DNA of 29,008 nt from Oscillospiraceae bacterium (lineage in GTDB: Bacteria > Bacillota > Clostridia > Oscillospirales > Ruminococcaceae): the NCBI GenBank assembly GCA_003531585.1, contig DQFX01000014.1, forward strand, positions 1-29,008. The letters run 5' to 3'. The translations under genes were made by a program, and so were the position numbers. Positions 1-7,423 of the stretch are shown piece after piece; within the stretch, counting starts at the first letter, position 1, and each line of letters begins with the position of its first letter. The notes under the pieces were generated by a model. It saw only the letters and a program-made list of their open reading frames with translations, searched no databases and was not told the origin of the DNA.

Positions 1-29
1 GGGGCTTAACTATATCATACAAGAACAAA

Positions 30-452
30 ATGTTCAACAAAATGATTCTCATGGGTCGCCTTGTGGCTGACCCCGAACTCAAAACCACTCCGCAGGGAGT
101 GAACGTCTGCACATTCCGCATTGCGGTTGACCGCAGATTCCAGAAGCAGGGTGAGGAGAAGAAGCCCGACTTCTTCAACATCGTGGCGTGGAGACAGACC
201 GGCGAGTTTGTCCAGAAGTACTTCGGCAAGGGTCGCATGATACTTGTCGAGGGTGAAATGACTACCCGCCCCTACACCGACAAGAACGGTAATCAGGCGA
301 CCTGGTATGAAGTCATCGCCGACCATGTTTCATTCACCGGAGAGAAGCGCGAGGACGGCGGCAGCGCTTCCAGACCCGCGCAGGGACAGCCGCCCGTGCC
401 GAGTGCTCCGGCTGAAAATCCGGCGGCAAGCAATGATGATTATCCGTTCTGA
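30..452 (+). CDS. ssb: Single-stranded DNA-binding protein
   Basis: This 140-residue protein is a phage-type SSB that coats single-stranded DNA during replication and recombination. Residues 1 to about 105 read as the OB fold: an opening MFNKMILMGRLVADPEL, then the TFRIAVDR strand, then DFFNIVAW and the KGRMILVEGEM strand. A low-complexity Pro/Ala-rich linker follows. The C-terminus is DDYPF, the acidic tip by which SSBs recruit partner enzymes. Length and tail match bacterial SSB well. The ATG at 30 has no strong ribosome binding site in the 29 bases available, so upstream coupling outside the window is likely. It heads a rightward operon that also holds a nuclease and a helicase-like ATPase. 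Confidence 0.95.
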   Translation: MFNKMILMGRLVADPELKTTPQGVNVCTFRIAVDRRFQKQGEEKKPDFFNIVAWRQTGEFVQKYFGKGRMILVEGEMTTRPYTDKNGNQATWYEVIADHVSFTGEKREDGGSASRPAQGQPPVPSAPAENPAASNDDYPF

Positions 453-465
453 GAGGAGTAACGCG

Positions 466-576
466 ATGAATGGAATGGGGAAATTACTAAGCAGAACACA
501 ACGCTCTAAGCGCATTGCAAAAGAACTCATCGACTGCCACAGCACTGCCGAGGATCTGGAGGGTGAGAGATGGTGA
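466..576 (+). CDS. Small hypothetical protein (36 aa)
   Basis: A 36-codon frame begins at an ATG behind GAGGAG at 453-458 and ends seven bases inside the next gene. The product is basic in its first half (RTQRSKR) and acidic at the end (EDLEGE). I recognise no family. Support comes only from the good ribosome binding site, the tight fit between ssb and the YopX-like gene, and the translationally coupled overlap. It could be a short leader that couples translation to the next gene. Confidence 0.5.
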   Translation: MNGMGKLLSRTQRSKRIAKELIDCHSTAEDLEGERW

Positions 577-1010
577 AAAAGCGTGAGATAATTTTCCGCG
601 GGAAGCGGATAGATAACGGCGAGTGGCTTTTCGGAGATTTAAGGCATATTTTCCATGGGGAATACAGGACACACATCGTAGACAATTCGAATGGTCTGAA
701 CAATGGCGTGTGTGGTCTTGAAGTAGACTCCTCGACCATCGGTCAGTTCACCGGGCTGACTGATAAGAACGGCAGGAAGATTTTCGAGGGGGATATTATT
801 AAATGGAAATATCTCTGCAACGACCACCTGGTGTATCAGGTGGTCTACGAAAAAGGAACAGCGGGATTTGTGACAAGGCGCAACTTTAATAACAGAGACG
901 GTATTGACTGTTACAGCGATAGCGTTTTTGACGATGACGGCGATATGAGTGAAGTAATCGGCAACATTCACGACAACCCGGAACTGCTGGAGGTGAGCAA
1001 AAATGATTAG
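570..1010 (+). CDS. YopX-family phage protein
   Basis: This 146-residue protein has the features of the YopX family, common phage proteins of unknown function named after SPbeta YopX. Visible hallmarks are the N-terminal REIIFRGKRIDNGEWLFGDL, the central IGQFTGLTDKNGRKIFEGDIIK, and the C-terminal EVIGNIHDNPELL. Family length is usually 120-160 residues, so it looks complete. The ATG at 570 follows a GGAGGG site and overlaps the preceding small frame. It lies in the early accessory operon. No biochemical role is established for the family and none is claimed here. Confidence 0.9.
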   Translation: MVKKREIIFRGKRIDNGEWLFGDLRHIFHGEYRTHIVDNSNGLNNGVCGLEVDSSTIGQFTGLTDKNGRKIFEGDIIKWKYLCNDHLVYQVVYEKGTAGFVTRRNFNNRDGIDCYSDSVFDDDGDMSEVIGNIHDNPELLEVSKND

Positions 1011-1164
1011 TGCATTCATAGGCGCATACACCGAAACCGCTGAGACAATGCGCCGGATTGAGCGCAGCGAGGAACGCGCACGCGCTGAAGAAGATTTCAA
1101 GCGGTTTGCGGCAAAGAAAAGCCGGAACAGGAAGCAGAAGCACAAGGGAAACAAAAAGAGGTGA
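1003..1164 (+). CDS. Small basic hypothetical protein (53 aa)
   Basis: A 53-codon frame starts at an ATG behind GGAGGTGAG at 989-996 and overlaps the end of the YopX-like gene. The product begins MISAFIGAYTETAETMRR, continues with a charged helix-like Glu/Arg stretch, and ends in a lysine/arginine-rich tail (KKSRNRKQKHKGNKKR). The tail suggests nucleic-acid binding, but this is inference from composition. No family is recognised. Confidence 0.6.
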   Translation: MISAFIGAYTETAETMRRIERSEERARAEEDFKRFAAKKSRNRKQKHKGNKKR

Positions 1165-1168
1165 GTAA

Positions 1169-1744
1169 ATGAGCAACAAGGCGGTACTCCTCAGCGTTCA
1201 GCCGAAATGGTGCGAGTTGATAGCTACAGGAAAGAAAACGATTGAGATTCGCAAGACTAAGCCGAAAATCAAAGTGCCGTTCAAGGCGTACATCTACTGC
1301 ACAAAAGACAGAAACAATCACTTCTGGACTGGGAAGCGATATTCTTACACTGATGAACACAGTCACAATGCATTCGACAAGGACGGCAACGGCAAGGTTA
1401 TTGGAGAGTTTGTGTGCAATAAAATAGCAACGTTCCCAGATGAATGTTACGCAGGGTGGCTTGTAAAACATAGCTGTGTTTCGGCAAAAGAACTTGAACG
1501 ATATGCAGGCGATAACGATAGTCTGTATGTTTGGCATATATCAAACCTCGTTATCTATGATGAGCCAAAAGAGTTGAGCAGATTTCTGGCACCGTGTGAC
1601 GAAGATTGTCCCAATTGCGAGTTCTGGAAGTGTGACATGGTTAATCAGCATGAGCGTGATATGGATTGCACAAACAGCAGCTATCCTTTACGACCGCTGA
1701 AACGACCGCCGCAGTCATGGCGTTATGTGGAGGTGATAAAATGA
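1169..1744 (+). CDS. ASCH-domain protein
   Basis: A 191-residue protein whose N-terminal 110 or so residues read as an ASCH domain, a PUA-like beta-barrel fold thought to bind RNA or modified nucleotides. The signature is LLSVQPKWCELIATGKKTIEIRK, followed by the strand PFKAYIYCTK and later GKVIGEFVCNKI, as in other phage ASCH proteins. The C-terminal part has a Cys cluster (CDEDCPNCEFWKC, about residues 142-154), a possible metal site, and ends with PPQSWRYVEV. It starts four bases after the preceding stop and shares an ATGA junction with the next gene. A role in RNA recognition is a family-level inference; the substrate is unknown. Confidence 0.85.
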   Translation: MSNKAVLLSVQPKWCELIATGKKTIEIRKTKPKIKVPFKAYIYCTKDRNNHFWTGKRYSYTDEHSHNAFDKDGNGKVIGEFVCNKIATFPDECYAGWLVKHSCVSAKELERYAGDNDSLYVWHISNLVIYDEPKELSRFLAPCDEDCPNCEFWKCDMVNQHERDMDCTNSSYPLRPLKRPPQSWRYVEVIK

Positions 1745-2220
1745 GATGTGACAATTGCCCGTTATGCCCTATCGCCGAGGACGATGTGTGCTTTGAGGCA
1801 GAGGGGAAATATGGTATAGAACACGCTGACGGTATGCTTGGCTGCAAACACCCATGGAACTGGATTAAGAAACGCGATGAGGAATACACGGAGCACTTAG
1901 GCAATATGGTTACCGATATGGGAATTGAAGAGATGTTCTTCGAAAAGGAGCTTGCGGATTTGACAGAGCTGTGCAAGCACATGGTAGGACTTGATAGACA
2001 CCAACCATATCACAGGCACGGGAAAGCGTTTTACAAGCCGTATCGGAACTACTTCTGCGATGGAGCAAACGGAAACAGGCTGTTTGATAAGCTGACAGGC
2101 GTACTGGGACTGATAACCTCCAGACAGTCCGAGAAATATGTATACTACTACCTTACCCGCGCCGGGCTGGACTGGCTCGGCAGGCGGCTCAAGATAGAGA
2201 TTGGAGATGAGAGAAAGTGA
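1741..2220 (+). CDS. Hypothetical protein with N-terminal Cys cluster
   Basis: A 159-residue protein of no recognised family. The chosen ATG at 1741 sits behind GGAGGTGATAAA and overlaps the preceding stop (ATGA); an in-frame start further upstream would lie deep inside the ASCH gene. It opens with MRCDNCPLCP, a possible metal-binding knot, with further cysteines to about residue 39. The C-terminal half (YYYLTRAGLDWLGRRLKIEIG, about residues 134-154) resembles the end of a winged-helix or small Clostridia phage protein of unknown function. It overlaps the next gene by a GTGA junction. Confidence 0.7.
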   Translation: MRCDNCPLCPIAEDDVCFEAEGKYGIEHADGMLGCKHPWNWIKKRDEEYTEHLGNMVTDMGIEEMFFEKELADLTELCKHMVGLDRHQPYHRHGKAFYKPYRNYFCDGANGNRLFDKLTGVLGLITSRQSEKYVYYYLTRAGLDWLGRRLKIEIGDERK

Positions 2221-2720
2221 GTGAATACATAGACAAGAACGAAGCGGTTGGTGAGGGCTATCTGGCTGACTGGTATATCCATTCAGTTGCTGAATACGAC
2301 GATGAAAAACTGAATGAACCTCGATGGACGGAAAAGCACATCGAGGAACTAACACAGGATTTCATCGTTATTCCGAAAGATACGCCTGTCGCCGATGTCG
2401 CGCCGGTGGTGCATGCGTACTGGAAAGGCTACCATACGCAAGAACCGTGCTGCTCTAACTGTGGGTTCTCCTATGACCGTGAGCAGGGCGAAGACGCCCA
2501 GACAACAGATTACTGCGGCAACTGCGGTGCTAAGATGGACGAGAATGAGGTTGAAAATCTTAAACGTTGTTCGTGTGGGGACAGGCATTACTGCCCCGAA
2601 GTTGAAAAAGGCGAGAACGGCAAGTGGCTTATACGCTGCCATATGTGCCACAAAATTGTGCGGGGCAGCACCATAGAAGAAGCGGTGAACGCGTGGAACA
2701 GGAGGGCGGATGCCAAATGA
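2217..2720 (+). CDS. Zinc-ribbon protein with Lar-like C-terminal domain
   Basis: A 167-residue protein, probably starting at the GTG that overlaps the previous stop. The middle holds a zinc-ribbon pattern (CCSNCGFSY, then YCGNCGAKMD, about residues 78-107). The C-terminal 50 residues have the layout of the Lar family: RCSCG at the start, a strand with KWLIRCHMCHKIV, then the helix TIEEAVNAWNRR. Lar proteins relieve type I restriction of phage DNA in Rac prophage; many relatives are untested. A second, separate Lar-like protein lies at 3107-3301. The N-terminal 60 residues are unassigned. Anti-restriction activity is inference. Confidence 0.75.
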   Translation: MSEYIDKNEAVGEGYLADWYIHSVAEYDDEKLNEPRWTEKHIEELTQDFIVIPKDTPVADVAPVVHAYWKGYHTQEPCCSNCGFSYDREQGEDAQTTDYCGNCGAKMDENEVENLKRCSCGDRHYCPEVEKGENGKWLIRCHMCHKIVRGSTIEEAVNAWNRRADAK

Positions 2721-2884
2721 TGAAACGAGCCAAGTGTATAAGATGCGCAAAATTCGAATACTGCTCAAACGTGTACAACAGACAGATAACTGAAAAAACA
2801 CGGAAATGTGCGGGCGTGAAACGAAGAAAAGGAAAGGCGGACAACGTTGCACGGCAAACGAACAGGAGGGCTGATAATGGCTAA
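2717..2884 (+). CDS. Small Cys-containing basic protein (55 aa)
   Basis: A 55-residue frame opening with an ATGATG that overlaps the preceding TGA, behind a GGAGGG site. It contains CIRCAKFEYC and one later Cys, a possible zinc knuckle, and then a strongly basic tail (KRRKGK, RQTNRRA). I do not recognise a family. Its end overlaps the next start by eight bases. It belongs to the run of small zinc-binding-type proteins between 1741 and 3479. Confidence 0.6.
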   Translation: MMKRAKCIRCAKFEYCSNVYNRQITEKTRKCAGVKRRKGKADNVARQTNRRADNG

Positions 2885-3101
2885 AGTAAAATGCAGGTCG
2901 TGCGATATCTGCGGCGAGATGAACGCCAAAGATGGATTTATGTTCAAAGCTAAACGCATGGAATCTCACAAAGTAAGAGATACGCTCGGGTATATAATAG
3001 GCGTAAAATACAGGTGGGCAAGAATCGACCTCTGCGAAAGCTGCTATAATGAGATAGTCAGGAGCTGCCACCGGATCCGTCGCGAACAGAAGGAGGGCTA
3101 A
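2877..3101 (+). CDS. Small zinc-ribbon-like protein (74 aa)
   Basis: A 74-residue protein with two cysteine pairs: CRSCDICG near the N-terminus (residues 6-12) and LCESCYNEI near the C-terminus, the usual spacing of a treble-clef or zinc-ribbon fold in phage proteins. The ATG at 2877 follows ACAGGAGGG at 2862-2870 and overlaps the upstream gene. No partner or reaction can be assigned. Small proteins of this type are common in early regions of Clostridia phages. Confidence 0.7.
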   Translation: MAKVKCRSCDICGEMNAKDGFMFKAKRMESHKVRDTLGYIIGVKYRWARIDLCESCYNEIVRSCHRIRREQKEG

Positions 3102-3106
3102 TACAA

Positions 3107-3301
3107 ATGAAAGTAACTCTTAAACGCTGTCGGTGCGGATTGGGAATTGCACCGATAGTTGACCAGAACAATGACGGAGAATGGGTGATACGCTGCTTCG
3201 ACATCATCAGCTGCGGAAGAATAGTGTGGGGCAACGCCGTAGAAGAAGCAGTTAGCGTGTGGAACGAGGGAGCCAAGACTGATGATGAAACCACACCCTA
3301 A
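3107..3301 (+). CDS. Lar-like small protein
   Basis: A 64-residue protein matching the short Lar-like layout: LKRCRCGLGI at the start, GEWVIRCF in the middle, SCGRIVWG, then a helix VEEAVSVWNEGA near the end. It parallels the C-terminal domain of the protein at 2217-2720 (shared RC.CG, G.W.IRC, EEAV..WN), so the two look like divergent paralogues. The usual final Arg of WNxR is replaced (WNEG). The start is an ATG with AAGGAGGG at 3089-3096. A role in restriction alleviation is inferred from the family only. Confidence 0.7.
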   Translation: MKVTLKRCRCGLGIAPIVDQNNDGEWVIRCFDIISCGRIVWGNAVEEAVSVWNEGAKTDDETTP

Positions 3302-3479
3302 CCCCTGCCCCAAAGCCGACCGCTGCATACACGCTGCGGAGTGTATCTGCTACGACACATTCCGCGGCGAATACCTTTGTTTCGACAGCAGGACATATTC
3401 GAATTATGAAGCAAAGGGCGCGGCGGCAAAGCCAAAGCCAAAGAAGAAAAAGAGGAGGAAATGGACGCATGCCGATTGA
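3282..3479 (+). CDS. Small Cys- and Lys-rich hypothetical protein
   Basis: A 65-residue frame that overlaps the Lar-like gene by 20 bases and the nuclease gene by 11. The first half has cysteines in CPKADRCIHAAECICYD, resembling other short Clostridia phage proteins with a metal-binding look. The last third is a basic tail (KPKPKKKKRRKW). The start could be either Met of the ATGATG. Function unknown; its position directly before the nuclease and the basic tail may indicate DNA binding. Confidence 0.6.
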   Translation: MMKPHPNPCPKADRCIHAAECICYDTFRGEYLCFDSRTYSNYEAKGAAAKPKPKKKKRRKWTHAD

Positions 3480-4023
3480 CAAAAAAACTTTCCTGAAAAC
3501 CGTGACTATCCTCCACGATACGCGGGAACAGAAGAACGCCCACATCATCGAAGCGCTGGACAAGCTCGGCGTGAAGCACGAGGAACGCAAACTCGACTAC
3601 GGCGACTATTCGTTCACCGCAGACGGACGCGACTTTTCGATGTCCTGCGTTGTGGAGCGCAAGGCGAACGTGGACGAGATATACAACAACGTGACCAGCG
3701 ACCGGGGGCGCATAGAAAAGGAACTGTACAGCGCTGCGCAGCTTGCGAAGCAGCTTACTCTGTTCATCGAGGGCGTGGGAAGCTGGGAAGCGCTCAGAGC
3801 CTACCACGTCCCAGAATGGCAGATGAAAGCAAGCCCGCAGCGCGTGAAAACCGATATCGGCGCGATGGTGTACTCCACGCTAAAAGCATGGCAGACCGGA
3901 AGCCGCTATCACTTCGATGTGCAGTTCATTGAGGACAAGCGCCAGACCGCCGCCCGAATGCTGGAGGTGTTCTATTACTACTGGCGTTCGTACAAGGAAA
4001 TGACGGCAGCGAGAAAGGAGTGA
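3469..4023 (+). CDS. ERCC4-fold nuclease
   Basis: A 184-residue protein with the ERCC4/XPF nuclease fold. The catalytic pattern is clear: HDTREQKN at residues 16-23, LDYGDYSF at 42-49, and the signature ERKANVD at 63-69, matching ERKxxxD, the metal-dependent active site of XPF/Mus81-type nucleases. Such phage proteins cut branched or flapped DNA in recombination or replication. The ATG at 3469 is placed by the AGAGGAGG site at 3451-3458. It sits between SSB-side genes and the helicase-like ATPase, consistent with a replication-recombination module. The exact DNA substrate cannot be told. Confidence 0.85.
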   Translation: MPIDKKTFLKTVTILHDTREQKNAHIIEALDKLGVKHEERKLDYGDYSFTADGRDFSMSCVVERKANVDEIYNNVTSDRGRIEKELYSAAQLAKQLTLFIEGVGSWEALRAYHVPEWQMKASPQRVKTDIGAMVYSTLKAWQTGSRYHFDVQFIEDKRQTAARMLEVFYYYWRSYKEMTAARKE

Positions 4024-4027
4024 TATC

Positions 4028-5977
4028 TTGGATATCGAAAAGGCAAGCCAGCTGCTCGGCGATGGTGTCAGCAGCGGAACTGCCGAAACAATGAGCGAGA
4101 TTTACCCGGATATCAGCGAATACACCCGCGATGACTTCCTGGACAGCGAGAAGCCCTACGAATTTCTCTACATGTTCAAGGACGATAAATTCAAGCAGAA
4201 GCGCCTGCTCGCAGAAATGACCGACCAGGCAAAGAAGTGCAGGGTAACGAATTTTCCCACGCTGTACAAGGCGTTCGCAGAGAGCCGCAAGGACGTTGCA
4301 GACGACCTCGGGAACTACACCAACTTCCCGTTGCAGCCTGTGACGCTTCCCTGCGGTAAGTGGGTGTGCGACGCTTCCGGAGTGCGCACGCAGGGCGAAA
4401 AAGGCGGGCTTGTCTGGGCGTGTCCTCACCCGATAATGCCTGTCGCACGCTACACCAACATCGACACCGGCGAGGAGAAGATAAAGCTTGCGTATTTCAA
4501 GGGCAAATACTGGCGCGAACTTATCGTTGACCGCACGACTATCTCGGTCGCGAACAAGATAACCGAACTTTCCAAGCCCGGTATCGTCGTGACTTCCGAA
4601 ACGGCGCGGAACCTTGTCAACTACCTCTACGATGTTGAGCAGCTTTCCGGCGACCTTCTCCCGGAAGTCGAGTGCGTAACGCGGCTTGGCTGGATAAAGC
4701 GCGGTGAAGAAACCGAATTCGCGCCCTACACAGACGGCTTGACCTTTGATGGTGAAGTTGAGTACAAGAAGCGCTATGAGAGCGTGAAACGGCGTGGCAA
4801 GCCAGGTGATTGGGATAAGTGGATTGAGTTTATCAACAAGAATATCCGCAGAAACAGCGTTGCAGCACGCATGGTTTTCGCTGCGTCACTGGCTTCGGTG
4901 CTTGTCAGACCGCTGGGCTGCAACTGCTTCTGGGTGCACCTCTGGGGCGAAACGGAGAGCGCAAAGACCGTGCTTGCGATGTGCGCGGCTTCCTGCTGGG
5001 GAAACCCGGAGCTTGGCGCGTATATCTCCACATTCAACTCAACATACGTTGGCATGGAGAAAACTGCGGCGTTCTACAACTCGCTGCCGTATATCGTGGA
5101 CGAGCTCCAGATCGTGGACAGCCGCCGCGAAATGGACAACACCATCTACATGCTGACGGAGGGCTGCGGGCGCACGCGCGGCAACAAAATGGGCGGTATC
5201 GACAATACGTCCGAGTGGCGTAACTGCGTGATATCCACCGGAGAACGCCCGATAAATTCCAGCCGTTCCGGCGGCGGCTCAGTCAACCGCGTTATCGAGA
5301 TAGAGTGCAAGGACAAGTTCTTCGGGGACGACAGCCGCCCGGAGTTTGACAGCCCACGCGACGTCGCAAATTTCGTGAAATCCGTCTACGGCTTCTTCGG
5401 GCAGATGTTTGTCAACGAAATCATGTCCGAGGGTGTTATGGAGCGCCTGGAGGAGAAATTCAAGGCGTTTTCGGACGAGCTTGTCAGACAGTACAACATC
5501 GCGCAGAAGCAGGCGCAGTCCGGCGCGCTGATACTCACTGCCGACTGGCTGATAACCGAGAATTATCTTGACGGACCCGCGCTGACTGCCGCTGACATTG
5601 CGCCCTATCTCAAATCCAAGGACGATGTGAGCGTGAATAAGCGGGCTTACGAGTATGTCTGCGAGTACATCACGCAGAACCAGAACAAGTTTGGACTGAC
5701 CGAGAAAAACATGGAAGTCTGGGGCGAATTCTGCGATGACACCGTGTACATAATCAAGCTGAAATTCGAACAGATATGCAGCGAGGGCGGATTCAACCCC
5801 GCTTCCCTGCTGTCCTGGCTGGCTGACCGTCAGCTTATTCGCAGAACTGTCAAAGACCGCTTTACAGTGTTGAAGCGTATCGGAACCGTCCCAACCCGCT
5901 GCGTTCATTTGAAACTCATCAGCGAAAATGCCGATGAAGCTGATAACAGCGCCGTTGACGAGTATCCGGACTTCTGA
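4028..5977 (+). CDS. DUF927 helicase/primase-like ATPase
   Basis: A 649-residue protein with a DUF927 ATPase region, a family related to D5/SF3-type phage replication helicases. The start is a TTG at 4028 behind AAAGGAG at 4014-4020. Residues about 110-300 hold the DUF927-type strands. The nucleotide site is GETESAKT at residues 307-314, where the usual Gly before Lys is Ala, and an acidic Walker B (IVDELQIV, D358-E359) follows. Further on, ISTGERPIN and RVIEIECKD look like sensor regions. The C-terminal 200 residues are probably a DNA-binding extension. Next to it lies an iteron-rich non-coding patch, so it is the best candidate for the phage replicative helicase. No DNA polymerase or separate initiator is visible. 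Confidence 0.8.
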   Translation: MDIEKASQLLGDGVSSGTAETMSEIYPDISEYTRDDFLDSEKPYEFLYMFKDDKFKQKRLLAEMTDQAKKCRVTNFPTLYKAFAESRKDVADDLGNYTNFPLQPVTLPCGKWVCDASGVRTQGEKGGLVWACPHPIMPVARYTNIDTGEEKIKLAYFKGKYWRELIVDRTTISVANKITELSKPGIVVTSETARNLVNYLYDVEQLSGDLLPEVECVTRLGWIKRGEETEFAPYTDGLTFDGEVEYKKRYESVKRRGKPGDWDKWIEFINKNIRRNSVAARMVFAASLASVLVRPLGCNCFWVHLWGETESAKTVLAMCAASCWGNPELGAYISTFNSTYVGMEKTAAFYNSLPYIVDELQIVDSRREMDNTIYMLTEGCGRTRGNKMGGIDNTSEWRNCVISTGERPINSSRSGGGSVNRVIEIECKDKFFGDDSRPEFDSPRDVANFVKSVYGFFGQMFVNEIMSEGVMERLEEKFKAFSDELVRQYNIAQKQAQSGALILTADWLITENYLDGPALTAADIAPYLKSKDDVSVNKRAYEYVCEYITQNQNKFGLTEKNMEVWGEFCDDTVYIIKLKFEQICSEGGFNPASLLSWLADRQLIRRTVKDRFTVLKRIGTVPTRCVHLKLISENADEADNSAVDEYPDF

Positions 5978-6003
5978 TTTCAAGATAATGCACAGGTGAG
6001 AAT

Positions 6004-6216
6004 GTAACCGGTGTAACCGGTAAACGGAGATACAGCTTATATGTTTTATATTTTTCATTCACGTTTGTTTGAATATGAAATTAAAATATTTTCTTACGCG
6101 TGTAGAGAAAACCACGGTTACACCGGTTACACCGGTTACGCCCCGCCTGAACCCGCATTATTAAGCCACATAAGCCGTAACCGGTATGTGAACGCGTTCG
6201 GTTACAGGTGGTTACG
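6004..6216. other. Candidate replication origin with 9-bp iterons
   Basis: The 261 bases between the helicase-like gene and the next CDS contain no convincing gene. The unit GTAACCGGT occurs exactly twice in tandem at 6004-6021 and once at 6177-6185. Its reverse complement ACCGGTTAC occurs twice in tandem at 6122-6139, after a near copy at 6113-6121. Two looser copies lie at 6199-6205 and 6209-6215. Between the facing arrays, 6026-6110 is AT-rich. Opposed iterons around an AT-rich core next to a helicase gene is the usual layout of a phage origin. A protein-binding control region is the main alternative. Confidence 0.5.
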
Positions 6217-6238
6217 CGACACATAAACGGAGGTGCAT

Positions 6239-6580
6239 ATGACAGGAAATGACATATTCGAACTTGCGCGGACGCGTCAGGCGCTCCCAGAGGACGCGCG
6301 GCTATCCGCACAGGCTCTCTACACAACAGCGCGGAACATCTACAAGGCGTTCAGCATGAAAATCATCACCGCAGACCAGGCGAAGCGCGAAAAGGCGCAG
6401 GCACTCCGCGACTATGACGCATGGGAACGCGGCGAAGCGATAGCCCACGACTATTTCAGGCGCACGGTAGCGCTGCAGCAGGTGTACACGAACGCGGTCA
6501 AGGGCGAATGCGAGAACTGCAAGAAGATGTTCGGCATTATGACGGGGTTAATTCCACCCCAGAACGGAGGTAATACATGA
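6239..6580 (+). CDS. Hypothetical protein (113 aa)
   Basis: A 113-residue, mostly helical protein of no recognised family. The ATG at 6239 follows CGGAGG at 6228-6233. Near the C-terminus it has CENCKKMFG, a single Cys pair. It overlaps the next gene by an ATGA junction. The gene contains two copies of the CGACTAT word (6409, 6448) that is enriched through 7636. Position just before a transcription-regulator-like gene and the small terminase suggests a middle or late-switch role, which is inference only. Confidence 0.65.
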   Translation: MTGNDIFELARTRQALPEDARLSAQALYTTARNIYKAFSMKIITADQAKREKAQALRDYDAWERGEAIAHDYFRRTVALQQVYTNAVKGECENCKKMFGIMTGLIPPQNGGNT

Positions 6581-6804
6581 GCAAACCCAAGTACGACTAT
6601 TCTGCGGTAGTCGCGGCGTACAAAGCGGACCCGACTATCGCGGACACACTTCCGGACACACTCCGCACACTGCTGCAGCTTCATTACATCGAGAATATGC
6701 AGTGGAGCGACGTTGCGGAAGCAATGAATTACTGCATAGAGAACATTTACCGCCTGCGCCCCATCGCGCTGGGCAGACTGGAGGGTATCATCAATGGCAA
6801 GTGA
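6577..6804 (+). CDS. Sigma-region-4-like / HTH regulator
   Basis: A 75-residue protein whose centre reads as a sigma-70 region 4-type helix-turn-helix: LRTLLQLHYIENMQWSDVAE leading to a recognition helix around NYCIENIYRLRPIALGRL. Small proteins of this kind (ArpU/RinA-type and relatives) often activate late operons in Gram-positive phages and lie just before the terminase genes, as here. The start overlaps the upstream stop (ATGA). It is a reasonable candidate for an activator of the promoters found at 14332 and 27288, although that link is untested. Confidence 0.7.
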   Translation: MSKPKYDYSAVVAAYKADPTIADTLPDTLRTLLQLHYIENMQWSDVAEAMNYCIENIYRLRPIALGRLEGIINGK

Positions 6805-7354
6805 GAACGACAACAAGCCTGTAAAACGCAAACGTCCCGGCGCGGGTAATCACAAGCCTGCCAACATGATTGACAAATCAAAGCTTGACCCCAATGAAAT
6901 GCGCATAATTATTGCCGACTGTTCACGTGACTTTGCGCTTCCCATCGTCAAGACTGATGAAGAATGCCTTGAACGCCTTACGGACTTCTTCATGCGCTAC
7001 GCTCAGGAAGGCGGATTACCTACCGTTGAGAAAATGTGCCTGTGTTTAGGCGCCGATAGAGATACCGTTTTGGACTGGGGAAATGGGACTAAAGGCGCTA
7101 AGCGAGCCGGCTTGATAAAAAGAGCCAAGCACGTTTTAGCCGCTATTGACGCGGATTTGGTGTTAAAAGGAATGATAAATCCGGTAGCGTATATCTTCCG
7201 TGCCAAGAATTACTATGGCATGAAAGATCAGCAGGACGTTGTTGTGCAGGCGAAGAACATATTCGGTGCGGACGTGGACAGGCAGGAAATAGAACGCCGA
7301 CTATCCGAAGAGGTTGTTGTGGAAGATACCACAGAGGACACGAAAATAGAATAG
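6794..7354 (+). CDS. terS: Probable terminase small subunit
   Basis: A 186-residue protein likely to recognise the phage DNA for packaging. The N-terminus is basic (KPVKRKRPGAGNHKP). Residues 56-110 form an HTH-like stretch (GLPTVEKMCLCLGADRDTVLDW). The C-terminal half has the pattern seen in small terminases of Clostridia phages (GMINPVAYIFRAKNYYGMKDQQDVVV), followed by an acidic tail. It overlaps the regulator gene by 11 bases. The large subunit is not adjacent but starts at 10998, after a 3.6 kb island. Assignment rests on pattern memory and position, so an HTH protein of another role remains possible. Confidence 0.65.
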   Translation: MASENDNKPVKRKRPGAGNHKPANMIDKSKLDPNEMRIIIADCSRDFALPIVKTDEECLERLTDFFMRYAQEGGLPTVEKMCLCLGADRDTVLDWGNGTKGAKRAGLIKRAKHVLAAIDADLVLKGMINPVAYIFRAKNYYGMKDQQDVVVQAKNIFGADVDRQEIERRLSEEVVVEDTTEDTKIE

Positions 7355-7358
7355 CGCG

Positions 7359-7411
7359 TATTTGCGCGGGAATTGCCCCTGGGACGCACGTTTGTGTTCC
7401 AGGGGTATAGT
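7359..7411 (+). repeat. Conserved hairpin element, copy 1
   Basis: Right after terS, TATTTGCGCGGGAATTG leads into a 30-nt hairpin at 7376-7405. It has 13 bp (two G-T) around a CGTT loop, with CGCACGTTTGTG at the top, followed by TATAGTTTTT. The T run means it could end terS transcription. A second copy with a different stem sequence but the same top and flanks lies at 7832-7885. Confidence 0.6.
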
Positions 7412-7423
7412 TTTTATGCCTTG

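Noticed and set aside
6041..6226. A 61-codon plus-strand frame after the helicase gene
   Set aside because: It runs across the iterons, encodes the repeat as YTGYTGY, and has no ribosome binding site.
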